Shown here: positions 22,192 to 30,011 of the stretch, in pieces | Numbering within the stretch: position 1 is the first letter of the stretch | How the letters are laid out: each line of letters starts with the position of its first letter | NCBI GenBank assembly: GCA_017516065.1 | Contig: JAFWDQ010000028.1 | Span: 1 to 32,813, forward strand | DNA length: 32,813 nucleotides | DNA from: Oscillospiraceae bacterium | Lineage (GTDB): Bacteria; Bacillota; Clostridia; Oscillospirales; Oscillospiraceae | Direction: 5' to 3' | Notes under the pieces: generated by a model | What the model saw: the letters and a program-made list of their open reading frames with translations, nothing else | Told to the model about the DNA's origin: nothing | Database searches by the model: none | Program-made: the position numbers and the translations under genes

Positions 22192-23279
22192 GCTCTGCCG
22201 CCTCCCGTCAGTGTGATGGTCTCTCTTGCCGTGACCGGCTCCTCCTCGGTGCGGATGACCCGGAGGCTCCTGCCCTCAGCCGCCAGCCGGCGGACCGTCT
22301 CCGCCAGCACCGACGGAGCCGTACCAGCGTCGTAACGCACCAGGGTGTCCACGTCATAACTGGCATCTCCGCTGCCCAGCCGCTCCAGCAGTCCCATGCT
22401 GACGGCAAAGCCGATGGCGCCGTCCTCCCGGCCCATCCGATGGAGCAGATTGTCATACTGCCCGCCGGTGAGCACCGCCCGGGGCAAACCCTCGATGAAG
22501 CCCTGGAAGATGACGCCGGAGTAATAGCTCATATCTCCGCGCAGGGAGAAGTCCAGATTCACATGATCGCCGCCGCCCAGCAGCCGCAGGATCTCATAGA
22601 GCTCCGAAAGCTCCTCCAGCGCCCCGTCGGTGGTGTCGTTCACCGACAGCGCCCGGGCCGCCGGCCACACCTCCTCGAAGGGACCGTACAGCTCCGCCAG
22701 GGACGTCAGCCGGTCTGTCAGGTCCGCGGAGACCTGCAGCCGGTCACAGCGCTCCCGAAGGCCCGCCGTGTTCTTCTCGCTGATCCGGTCCGCCAGATCC
22801 TGGCGCTCCTCCTCCGGCAGGCCCGTCTCCTCAAGAAGTCCGGCGCACATGCCCACGTGGGACAGGTCAAGGATATACGCGCCCCCGATGGTCCGCAGGC
22901 TCTCCTCTGCCAGCCAGGCCACCTCCGCCGAAGCGTAGCGGTCCAGAGGGCCGATGCACTCCAGCCCCACCTGCATGATCTCGCGGAACTCCTGCCCCAC
23001 GGCACGGTAGACGTTCTCATTATAATAGAGCTTCTCCGTGCCGCTGCCCACGGCGTTCTTCACGATGGACAGGGTCACGTCGGGCTTCAGAGCCATCAGC
23101 CGCCCGGACAGGTCGCTGAAGGTCAGGATGCTCCCGCTCTGCAGAAAGCTCTTGTTCCGGGCGTAGAAATCGTATTCCTCGAATTTGCTCATCTTGTACT
23201 TTCGGTAGCCGTAGCGCTCATACAGCGCCCTCAGACTGAGGATCGCCTCCTCATCCTTGTGCAGCATCGGCAATTCCAT
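22188..23279 (-). CDS. hisZ: ATP phosphoribosyltransferase regulatory subunit
   Basis: Histidyl-tRNA-synthetase-like protein without aminoacylation activity; it forms the hetero-octamer with short HisG and confers histidine sensing. The 363-residue protein has class II features: YGYRKYKMSKFEEYDFY, LMALKPDVTLSIVK (motif 2-like), YRAVGQEFREIMQVGLECIG, FSLRGDMSYYSGVIFQGF and GGQYDNLLHRMG. It lacks the C-terminal anticodon-binding domain of true HisRS. GGAGG lies 8 nt before the ATG. It is the first gene of the ten-gene his operon, about 35 bases behind a strong promoter. Confidence 0.95.
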   Translation of the reverse strand: MELPMLHKDEEAILSLRALYERYGYRKYKMSKFEEYDFYARNKSFLQSGSILTFSDLSGRLMALKPDVTLSIVKNAVGSGTEKLYYNENVYRAVGQEFREIMQVGLECIGPLDRYASAEVAWLAEESLRTIGGAYILDLSHVGMCAGLLEETGLPEEERQDLADRISEKNTAGLRERCDRLQVSADLTDRLTSLAELYGPFEEVWPAARALSVNDTTDGALEELSELYEILRLLGGGDHVNLDFSLRGDMSYYSGVIFQGFIEGLPRAVLTGGQYDNLLHRMGREDGAIGFAVSMGLLERLGSGDASYDVDTLVRYDAGTAPSVLAETVRRLAAEGRSLRVIRTEEEPVTARETITLTGGGRA

Positions 23280-23315
23280 GACAACGACCTCCCGCGTTCT
23301 CTTTCAATAGGATAC

Positions 23316-23344
23316 AGTATAACGCGCTTTATTGCTTTAGTCAA
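23316..23344 (-). promoter_or_regulatory. Sigma-A promoter of the his operon
   Basis: On the minus strand TTGACT (23339-23344), a 17-bp spacer, then TATACT (23316-23321), in AT-rich DNA. The predicted leader is only about 30 nt, so there is no room for a T-box or a leader-peptide attenuator. Confidence 0.82.
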
Positions 23345-23400
23345 GTAGTGTAATAAAATTTTTATAAGATTTTCTTCCGCCGTTAAAATATTCGGTCACC

Positions 23401-23436
23401 AAAAAGAAGGACACGCTTTCGCGTGTCCTTCTTTTT
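23401..23436. terminator. Terminator directly after tRNA-Gly
   Basis: A perfect 16-bp stem AAAAAGAAGGACACGC/GCGTGTCCTTCTTTTT with loop TTTC; on the minus strand it ends in TTTTT. Its upper arm begins right after the encoded CCA of the tRNA and shields the his operon from tRNA transcription. It is symmetrical and could also work on the plus strand. Confidence 0.9.
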
Positions 23437-23511
23437 GGAGCGGGCGACGAGGCTCGAACTCGCTACCTCCACCTTGGCAAGGTGGCGCTCTACCAGATGA
23501 GCTACGCCCGC
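23436..23511 (-). tRNA. tRNA-Gly (anticodon GCC)
   Basis: A full cloverleaf can be drawn: acceptor GCGGGCG/CGCCCGC, D arm around GCTCATCTGGTAGAGC, anticodon stem CCACC/GGTGG with loop TTGCCAA (anticodon GCC), and T arm GCGAG-TTCGAGC-CTCGT. The discriminator is U and CCA is encoded (23436-23438). It reads the glycine codons GGC and GGU. It has its own consensus promoter and terminator. Confidence 0.97.
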
Positions 23512-23525
23512 AACAAGCATGGATT

Positions 23526-23554
23526 ATTATAGCCGTCCCCACGCCTGTTGTCAA
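23526..23554 (-). promoter_or_regulatory. Consensus sigma-A promoter of tRNA-Gly
   Basis: On the minus strand TTGACA (23549-23554), exactly 17 bp, then TATAAT (23526-23531): both hexamers are perfect. The TGA inside TTGACA is the stop codon (23551-23553) of the upstream nucleotidyltransferase gene. Transcription should start about 7 bases before the mature tRNA end. Confidence 0.9.
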
Positions 23555-25917
23555 GGGCTGTCGGAAATTTTTTCTTTGCCTGCAAGCGCTTTCGCCCGCT
23601 CGTCCGTCTGGCGCACCTTCCGCTCAAAAAAGGCGCAGAGCTCTGCGGCCATCTCTGAATCCTCCCCTTCTGCTGTGATACGCAGGGCGGAGCGGCGGCT
23701 CATGGGCAGGATGGAGACCCAGCCGGCACCCAGGCGCAGGCGCAGCCCCCGGTCGCCGGACACCCCGTCGAACCGCTCCTGAGCAAGACAGTGCATAACG
23801 GCGGCCCGGCTGCTGGACACCGGTACCTCCCGGCGCTCCACGGAAAACCGGGGCAGGCGCTCCGCCAGATCCCGGAGCCGCTCCCCGGCGGCGGCCATGC
23901 GCCCGTAAATGCGGCAGGCGGCAAAGACGCCATCCCGAAGGACACTCTGTTCCCGGTACAGGGCCTCCGCAGCGGCGCCATCCCGGCCGAGGCGCAGGAT
24001 CCTGCACCCCTTTGCCTCCGCCAGACGCTCCGCCGCCGCAGGGGCCGTCTCGTCCAGAGCGACTTCGGTGACGCCCCGCTCAAACTCGATGAGGCAGAGG
24101 AGCACCTGCAGCTGTTCGCTGCCCAGCAGACCGTCCTCCTCGTCCACCGCCTGCAGGCGCAGGCCCCCGTGCCCGATGAGGAACACCGGAATGCCTCTCT
24201 GCTCTGCCGTGACCCGGGCTCCCATGTGCTCCAGCACGGTGCGCAGAGGTCCTGCGCTGTTCTCCTCCCCCCGGACGGCCAGCGCACAGGGGTGCGCCGC
24301 CGAGGAGAAAACCAGCCCGGCCCGGGCGGCCTCGGACCGGTAGCGGGCGGCGGCGCCGTACGCCGCGGTCAGCGGCCCGATCCGCTCCGGAGCGGCGGGC
24401 TGACGGTCGCCCCGGAGCAGGGCCCCCTCGATCTTCCGCTCCTCGCTCCGGGGCAGAGGCAGGCCGTCGGGACCTAAGATGCGCAGATACAGCAGACCCT
24501 CCTCCTGCCGCACGAAGAACATCCGGTCCCAGCCGCAGGCCGCGGCGGCCCAGGCGGCAGCGCTCTCGCAGGGGACGTCCGTCATGACGGCCCGGGTCCC
24601 GGCGGCGCAGACACCGCAGGCCAGAGCCTGGACCATCAGCCGTGCGCCGTTCCCGCCGCAGAAGCCCAGGGCCGCCGCGTTCTGTCCGGCGGCGGCGGTC
24701 ATGCCCAGCGCCACGCCCACATCCGGGGTCAGCTCCAGACCGGCCTGGCCCCGGATCACGCCGCCGTCTCCGAACCGGAGCACCGTACGCACGGCGTCGG
24801 AGGTCAGGCTCTCCGTCTGGCGGCATCCGTCGGGGACCTCCCGCTCCGGCCACAGACGCACCTGACGGCCCACCACGGCATTGGCCCCCACCCGGGCCCG
24901 CTCCCCGATGACGGAGCCCTCCTGAAGCATCGCTCCCTCCCGGATCACCGCCCCGGGGCAGAGGATCGTGCCCTCCAGCACCGCCCCGGGGCCCACGCCG
25001 GCCCCCTGGATCACAGAGCGGCTGACGGAGGCCCCCGTTCCCACGGTGCTGCCGGCACCGATCGATGCGTAGGGCCCGATCACCGCCCCTGCCTCCAGCA
25101 CCGCTCCGGGACCGATATAGCAGGGTGGGCGCACCGTCACGCCCTCCGGCACCGGCTCCGCCGCCCGAACGCCGGGCCGGCGCTCGGGCACGCCTGTCTC
25201 CAGCCTCACTCTGCCGTCCAGTGCGTCGGCGGTACAGGCGAGATAGCTGCCGCAGTCCCCCACGTCGCACCAGTAGCCCTCCGCCTCACAGCCGTAGAGC
25301 CGCCGCCCCTCCCGGAGCAGCTGCGGGAAAATGTCCCGGCCGAAGTCCCGGGGCTCCCCCTCGGGGATCGTTTCCAGCACCCCGGGTGAGAGAAGATAGA
25401 TCCCCGTGTTCACCCGGTCCGTCACCACCTGGTCCCAGGCGGGCTTTTCCACAAAGCGGCGGATCCGCCCCTCCCGGTCCGTCACCACCAGCCCGTACTC
25501 CAACGGCGCGGCGCTGGGACAGAGGACCAGAGTCGCCTCCGCGCACCTGGCCCGGTGAAAGTCCATGCAGGCGCGCAGGTCAAAGTCGCACACCGCGTCG
25601 CCGCTGACTACCAGGAAGTCCTCATCTCCCAGAAACGACGCACAGTGCTTCACGCTCCCCGCCGTGCCCAGAGGCACAGGCTCCACAAACCAGGTCAGGT
25701 GCACGCCAAAGGCGCTGCCGTCACCGAAATAGGAGGCGATGGCCTCCGGCATGAAATGAAGGGCAGCGCAGATCTCGGTCACGCCGTTCTCCCGCAGCAA
25801 GTGCAGCAGATGCTCCAGCAGCGGCCGGTCAAACAGTCGGACCATAGGCTTGGGCTGTCCGGCGGAGAGGGGGCGCAGCCGCGTGCCTTCCCCGCCGGCC
25901 AGAATCACTGCTCTCAT
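23551..25917 (-). CDS. Sugar-1-phosphate nucleotidyltransferase fused to a degenerate phosphomannomutase-like domain
   Basis: A 788-residue fusion. Residues 1-230 are a nucleotidyltransferase: AVILAGGEGTRLRPL, QPKPMV, the metal site VVSGDAVCDFD, GLVVTDREGRI, FVEKPAWD and VNTGIYLL. This part activates a sugar phosphate with an NTP (mannose-1-P guanylyltransferase-like). Residues about 260-352 are left-handed beta-helix hexapeptide repeats (IGPGAVLEAGAVIGPYASIG and on). Residues about 375-788 align by order with phosphomannomutase: LRFGDGGVIRG stands for FGT-DG-RG. The catalytic TASHNP loop is absent near residue 470, and the DGDxDR metal loop is replaced by GHGGLRLQAVDEEDG near 582. The C-terminal part is therefore probably not a mutase. 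The start at 25915-25917 is chosen for AAGGAG 9 nt upstream and because the Rossmann motif begins there. It is divergent from gdpP. Confidence 0.85.
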   Translation of the reverse strand: MRAVILAGGEGTRLRPLSAGQPKPMVRLFDRPLLEHLLHLLRENGVTEICAALHFMPEAIASYFGDGSAFGVHLTWFVEPVPLGTAGSVKHCASFLGDEDFLVVSGDAVCDFDLRACMDFHRARCAEATLVLCPSAAPLEYGLVVTDREGRIRRFVEKPAWDQVVTDRVNTGIYLLSPGVLETIPEGEPRDFGRDIFPQLLREGRRLYGCEAEGYWCDVGDCGSYLACTADALDGRVRLETGVPERRPGVRAAEPVPEGVTVRPPCYIGPGAVLEAGAVIGPYASIGAGSTVGTGASVSRSVIQGAGVGPGAVLEGTILCPGAVIREGAMLQEGSVIGERARVGANAVVGRQVRLWPEREVPDGCRQTESLTSDAVRTVLRFGDGGVIRGQAGLELTPDVGVALGMTAAAGQNAAALGFCGGNGARLMVQALACGVCAAGTRAVMTDVPCESAAAWAAAACGWDRMFFVRQEEGLLYLRILGPDGLPLPRSEERKIEGALLRGDRQPAAPERIGPLTAAYGAAARYRSEAARAGLVFSSAAHPCALAVRGEENSAGPLRTVLEHMGARVTAEQRGIPVFLIGHGGLRLQAVDEEDGLLGSEQLQVLLCLIEFERGVTEVALDETAPAAAERLAEAKGCRILRLGRDGAAAEALYREQSVLRDGVFAACRIYGRMAAAGERLRDLAERLPRFSVERREVPVSSSRAAVMHCLAQERFDGVSGDRGLRLRLGAGWVSILPMSRRSALRITAEGEDSEMAAELCAFFERKVRQTDERAKALAGKEKISDSP

Positions 25918-26019
25918 AGGGTCTCTCTCCTTCTCCAGCGGCGTCTCTGCCGTTTTTTGTACCATATAGTCTGGTCGTTCCCCGGTGATTTCTTGCATCA
26001 GAGATGAAATTTTTTCGTA

Positions 26020-26048
26020 TTGCCATCCTTTAATAAAACTGATATACT
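26020..26048 (+). promoter_or_regulatory. Sigma-A promoter of the gdpP-ftsH operon
   Basis: TTGCCA (26020-26025), 17 bp, TATACT (26043-26048), in an AT-rich island, 80 bp before the gdpP start. Further AT-rich dyads (around 26048-26075) follow in the leader. The promoter of the divergent nucleotidyltransferase gene must lie in the same gap but is not clear. Confidence 0.75.
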
Positions 26049-26127
26049 AAAATAGTATTACTATATTGTAATCATTACCGATCCGGACGGCTTCGCCCGT
26101 CCCGCCGGAAAAGGAGGAGGTGCGACA

Positions 26128-28137
26128 GTGAAAAGAGCCCCTGTTTCGCGGCTTTTGACGCCGCGGCTCTCGCTCTACTTTATCCTGCCTCTCTGCTTCT
26201 CTGTGGTGACCCTGTTCTTCCACCGCCCTCTGGCAGCCCTGGAGTTCGCCGTGACCATCATCTGTATCATTCTGTTCGCCGTCACCGCCGGTCGGAGACG
26301 GCAGTCTGCCCTGCGCTATATTGACGACATCAGCGACACCGTGGTCTCCGGGTCCAAGGATGTGCTTCTCAACTCCCCTCTTCCCATGGTCCTCTTCAAC
26401 CCTGTGGACGAGGAGGTGATCTGGAGCAACGACCGCTTCCTGCGGATCACCGGAAACCGGGAGCATCTGTTCGACACCCGCATCACCGAGGCTGTGCCGG
26501 GCTTCTCCCCCCGCTGGCTGCTGGAGGGCAAAACCGTTTGTCCCAGCTATACCGCTATAGGCGAGCGCAGATATCAGGTCTTCGGCAGCCTCCTGCGCCA
26601 GTCCGAAGCCGAGGACGACCTGCTGGCCACCACCTTCTGGGTGGATGTGACCGAACTGGCCGACACCCGGGACCGGTTCTTTACCACCTGGCCCGCCATG
26701 GCGCTGCTGGTAGTGGACAACTATGAGGAGCTGTTCCGCAACAGCTCGGACAACGCCCGCTCCACCCTCATGGCCCAGATCGACGAGCGCATCGAGGCCT
26801 GGGCCGCCCCCGCCAAGGGCGTCCTCTGCCGCTATGACCGGGACCGGTACATGTTCCTGTTCGAGAATCAGTATCTGGACGCCTTTATTAAGGAGAAATT
26901 CAGCATTTTAGGACAGATCCGCGCCCTGGTCTCCGCCAACGGGCTCCACGCCACGCTGAGCATCGGCATCGGCAGGGAGGCGGAAACGCTGGAGGAGCTG
27001 TACCACTTTGCCTCCCTGTCCCTGGATATGGCTCTGTCCCGGGGCGGCGACCAGGCCGTCATGAAGACCGCTGCCGCCTTCGACTTCTTCGGCAGTCAGA
27101 CCCGGGAGACGGAGAAACGCACCAAGGTCAAGGCGCGGGTCATCTCCGGCTCCATGGCCGCGCTGATACAGGACTCCTCCGAGGTCCTGGTCATGGGCCA
27201 TCGGTACTCCGACATGGACTCCATCGGCTCTGCGGCGGGCATGTGCGCCCTTGTGCGGAAGCTGGGGCGTCCGGTCCACATCGTGGCGGATCTTTCCAAC
27301 ACCCTGGCCGGCACACTGCTGGACCATCTGCAGGCCACATCCGTCTACAAGGACATCTTCCTGGACGCCCAGGACGCCCTGGCGCGGGCCGACGCCCGGA
27401 CGCTGCTGGTGGTGGTGGACACCAACCGGCCGGAGCAGACGGAGTGTCCGGAGCTGCTGCTGACCTGTCCCCGGATCGCCGTCATCGACCATCATCACCG
27501 GGCGGCCACGTATATCTCCAACGCCATGCTCAACTTCCACGAGCCCTATGCCTCCTCCGCCGCGGAGCTGGTGACGGAGCTGCTCAGTTACCTCACCGAA
27601 CCCGCCGATCTGATGCGGCAGGAGGCGGAGGCTCTGCTGGCCGGCATCATGCTGGATACCAAGAACTTCGCTCTGCGCACCGGTACCCGGACCTTTGAGG
27701 CTGCCGCCCTGCTGCGCCGGGCCGGGGCCGATCCCACCCAGGTCAAGCTGCTGTTCCGCAACGACCTGACCAGCATGATCTCAAAATACGACATCATCCG
27801 CACCGCCAGCATCTATAAGAACGGCATCGCCATCGCCACCGCCGCCCAGGACGTGGGCCGTGTGGCGGCGGCTCAGGCGGCGGATGAGATGCTCTCCATC
27901 TCCGGCGTCTCCGCCTCCTTCGTGCTCTACCCGTCCCGGGGCAGCACGAATCTCTCCGCCCGGTCCTCCAGCGCCGTCAACGTCCAGATCATCTGCGAGG
28001 CTCTGGGCGGCGGCGGCAACGGCGCGGCGGCGGGCGCCCAGCTGGAGGATATGACGCCGAACAACGCTCTCACGGCCCTGAAGGCCGCCATCGACCGCTA
28101 TCTGGCGGAGGATGCCAAGGCCCAGAAGGGGTCCTGA
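26128..28137 (+). CDS. gdpP: Cyclic-di-AMP phosphodiesterase, GdpP family
   Basis: Membrane-bound enzyme that hydrolyses c-di-AMP to pApA and so tunes potassium, osmotic and cell-wall balance. The 669-residue protein keeps the family order. There are two transmembrane helices (about 14-55), a PAS-like domain (about 65-170) and a degenerate GGDEF domain (about 175-315, without the GGDEF motif). A DHH domain follows, with GHRYSDMDSIG (H358, D362, D364), VVVDTNRPE and VIDHHHRA (D454-H457), then DHHA1. In DHHA1 the usual GGGGH is GGGGN (N631). The GTG start lies 5 nt after a strong AGGAGGAGGTG. It is first in an operon with rplI and dnaB, as in many Firmicutes. Confidence 0.93.
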   Translation: MKRAPVSRLLTPRLSLYFILPLCFSVVTLFFHRPLAALEFAVTIICIILFAVTAGRRRQSALRYIDDISDTVVSGSKDVLLNSPLPMVLFNPVDEEVIWSNDRFLRITGNREHLFDTRITEAVPGFSPRWLLEGKTVCPSYTAIGERRYQVFGSLLRQSEAEDDLLATTFWVDVTELADTRDRFFTTWPAMALLVVDNYEELFRNSSDNARSTLMAQIDERIEAWAAPAKGVLCRYDRDRYMFLFENQYLDAFIKEKFSILGQIRALVSANGLHATLSIGIGREAETLEELYHFASLSLDMALSRGGDQAVMKTAAAFDFFGSQTRETEKRTKVKARVISGSMAALIQDSSEVLVMGHRYSDMDSIGSAAGMCALVRKLGRPVHIVADLSNTLAGTLLDHLQATSVYKDIFLDAQDALARADARTLLVVVDTNRPEQTECPELLLTCPRIAVIDHHHRAATYISNAMLNFHEPYASSAAELVTELLSYLTEPADLMRQEAEALLAGIMLDTKNFALRTGTRTFEAAALLRRAGADPTQVKLLFRNDLTSMISKYDIIRTASIYKNGIAIATAAQDVGRVAAAQAADEMLSISGVSASFVLYPSRGSTNLSARSSSAVNVQIICEALGGGGNGAAAGAQLEDMTPNNALTALKAAIDRYLAEDAKAQKGS

Positions 28138-28177
28138 GCCTTCCGTACTCATACTGACCCACAGGAGGTAATCCGCA

Positions 28178-28624
28178 ATGAAAGTGATTTTGCAGCAAGA
28201 CGTCAAGGGAAAGGGAAAGCGCGGCCAGCTGGTGGAGGTTTCCGACGGCTACGCCCGGAATTTCCTGCTGCCCAAAAAGCTGGCTGTAGAGGCCACCGCG
28301 GCCAATCTGAACGTTATGAAGCTCCAGGATGAGGCCAGAAAAAAGCGCGAGGCCGAGGAGAAGGCCGAGGCCATCGAGATCTCCAAAAAGCTGGAATCCT
28401 GCCTGGTCAAGGTCAGCGCCCGGGCCGGCGAGGGCGGCCGTCTCTTCGGCGCCGTCACCTCTCAGGAGATCGCCGACGCTCTGAAGGAGCAGTGCGGCAT
28501 CGAGCTGTCCAAGAACAAGATCGTGCAGGATGAGCCCATCAAGCAGTGCGGCTCCTATCAGCTCAAGTGCAAGCTGGGCTATGAGATCACCGGTATGCTG
28601 AATCTCGTGGTGGCGGAGCTGTAA
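28178..28624 (+). CDS. rplI: 50S ribosomal protein L9
   Basis: Binds 23S rRNA at the base of the L1 stalk; two globular domains joined by a long helix. The 148-residue protein has the N-terminal signature [36 protein letters not shown], the charged connecting helix (about 40-75, [14 protein letters not shown]) and the C-terminal domain with [23 protein letters not shown] lies 9 nt before the ATG. It lies 40 bases after gdpP and 43 bases before dnaB. Confidence 0.98.
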   Translation: MKVILQQDVKGKGKRGQLVEVSDGYARNFLLPKKLAVEATAANLNVMKLQDEARKKREAEEKAEAIEISKKLESCLVKVSARAGEGGRLFGAVTSQEIADALKEQCGIELSKNKIVQDEPIKQCGSYQLKCKLGYEITGMLNLVVAEL

Positions 28625-28667
28625 GCGCCCCCGCGTTCATCCATTCTTTACAGGGAGGTGTTCCGCT

Positions 28668-30011
28668 TTGGACGAGCTTCTCGCCCGGCAGCTGCCCCAC
28701 AGTCTCGAGGGAGAGCAGGCCGTGCTGGGCTCCATGCTCATCGATCCCCGCTGTATCCCGGAGGTGGTGGAGCGCCTTCGGCCCGACGACTTTTATCTGT
28801 CGCAGAACAAGGACATTTTTGAGACCATCTACGGCATGTTCAGCCTGTCCCAGACCATCGATCCGGTGACTGTCCTCGATCAGATGCGTGTAAACGGCGT
28901 CTACGACGCCAATACCTCCCGCGGGTATCTGCTGCAGCTGATGGACATCACCCCTACCTCCGCCAACGTGATGGAGTACGTGGACATCGTCCGGGACAAG
29001 GCAATGCTGCGCCGTCTGGCGGAGGCCGCCGCCGAGATCACCGCCATGGTCCAGGAGGGCTCCGGCGAGGCCGGAGATCTGCTGGAGGCCGCCGAGCGCC
29101 GGATCTATGCCATCCGGCAGGGGCGCTCCGAAGACGGTCTGGTCCCCATCCAGACCCTGACCATGGATTACTACGACCGGCTGGATGAGCTGTCCAGCCA
29201 GGGCTCCAGTATGCCGGGGATCTCCACCGGTCTGTCGGAGCTGGACGCCGCTCTGTCGGGCCTCAACAAGGGCGAGCTGATCCTGCTGGCGGCCCGGCCG
29301 GGCATGGGCAAGACCAGTCTGGCTCTGAATATCGCCCTCTACGCCGGCAAGCATACCAGCAAAACCGTGGCCTTCTTCTCCCTGGAGATGTCCCGGGAGC
29401 AGCTGGTGGGCCGTCTGATCTCCAACGAGGCCTTCGTGGACGGCAAGCGGCTCTACGCCGGCAATCTGCAGGAGGACGACTGGACCCGGGTCCATGCCGC
29501 CGTGGCGTCCCTGAACAGGACGGACATCCGGGTGGACGACAACGGCAGTCTCACCGTGGCGGATATGAACGCCCGCTGCCGCCGGGTCAAGGACCTGGGG
29601 CTGGTGATCATCGACTATCTGCAGCTCATGCAGTCCAGCGGCAACGAGCGCCGCGGCAATGAGAACCGCCAGCAGATCATTGCCGATATCACCCGGTCCC
29701 TGAAGATCATGGCCAAGGACCTCAACGTCCCCGTGCTCTGCCTGTCCCAGCTCTCCCGGGCCAATGAGTCCCGGTCCGACAAGCGGCCCATGCTCTCCGA
29801 CCTGCGTGAGTCCGGCGCCATCGAGCAGGACGCCGACGTGGTCCTGTTCCTCTACCGGGAGGGCTACTACAACGACGCGGCGGAGGACCCCAATCTCACC
29901 GAGTGCATCATCTCCAAAAACCGCCACGGAGAGACGGGCAAGGTCTTCCTGCGCTGGCTGCCCCAGTACACCACCTTCCATACGCCGGAGCGCCGCTATG
30001 AAGAGGAGTGA
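28668..30011 (+). CDS. dnaB: Replicative DNA helicase
   Basis: Hexameric ring helicase that unwinds DNA at the replication fork (called DnaC in Bacillus). The 447-residue protein has the N-terminal domain (LPHSLEGEQAVLGSMLIDPR, PDDFYLSQNKDIFETI), a linker, and the RecA-like core. The core contains Walker A AARPGMGKTSLALN (about 208-221), FFSLEMSREQLVGRL, Walker B LVIIDYLQLM (about 311-320), the SQLSR motif and DLRESGAIEQDADVV, with the arginine-finger region near the end. The start is TTG at 28668, placed 9 nt after GGGAGG; no ATG fits better. Its 3' end overlaps tilS by 14 bases. Confidence 0.96.
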   Translation: MDELLARQLPHSLEGEQAVLGSMLIDPRCIPEVVERLRPDDFYLSQNKDIFETIYGMFSLSQTIDPVTVLDQMRVNGVYDANTSRGYLLQLMDITPTSANVMEYVDIVRDKAMLRRLAEAAAEITAMVQEGSGEAGDLLEAAERRIYAIRQGRSEDGLVPIQTLTMDYYDRLDELSSQGSSMPGISTGLSELDAALSGLNKGELILLAARPGMGKTSLALNIALYAGKHTSKTVAFFSLEMSREQLVGRLISNEAFVDGKRLYAGNLQEDDWTRVHAAVASLNRTDIRVDDNGSLTVADMNARCRRVKDLGLVIIDYLQLMQSSGNERRGNENRQQIIADITRSLKIMAKDLNVPVLCLSQLSRANESRSDKRPMLSDLRESGAIEQDADVVLFLYREGYYNDAAEDPNLTECIISKNRHGETGKVFLRWLPQYTTFHTPERRYEEE

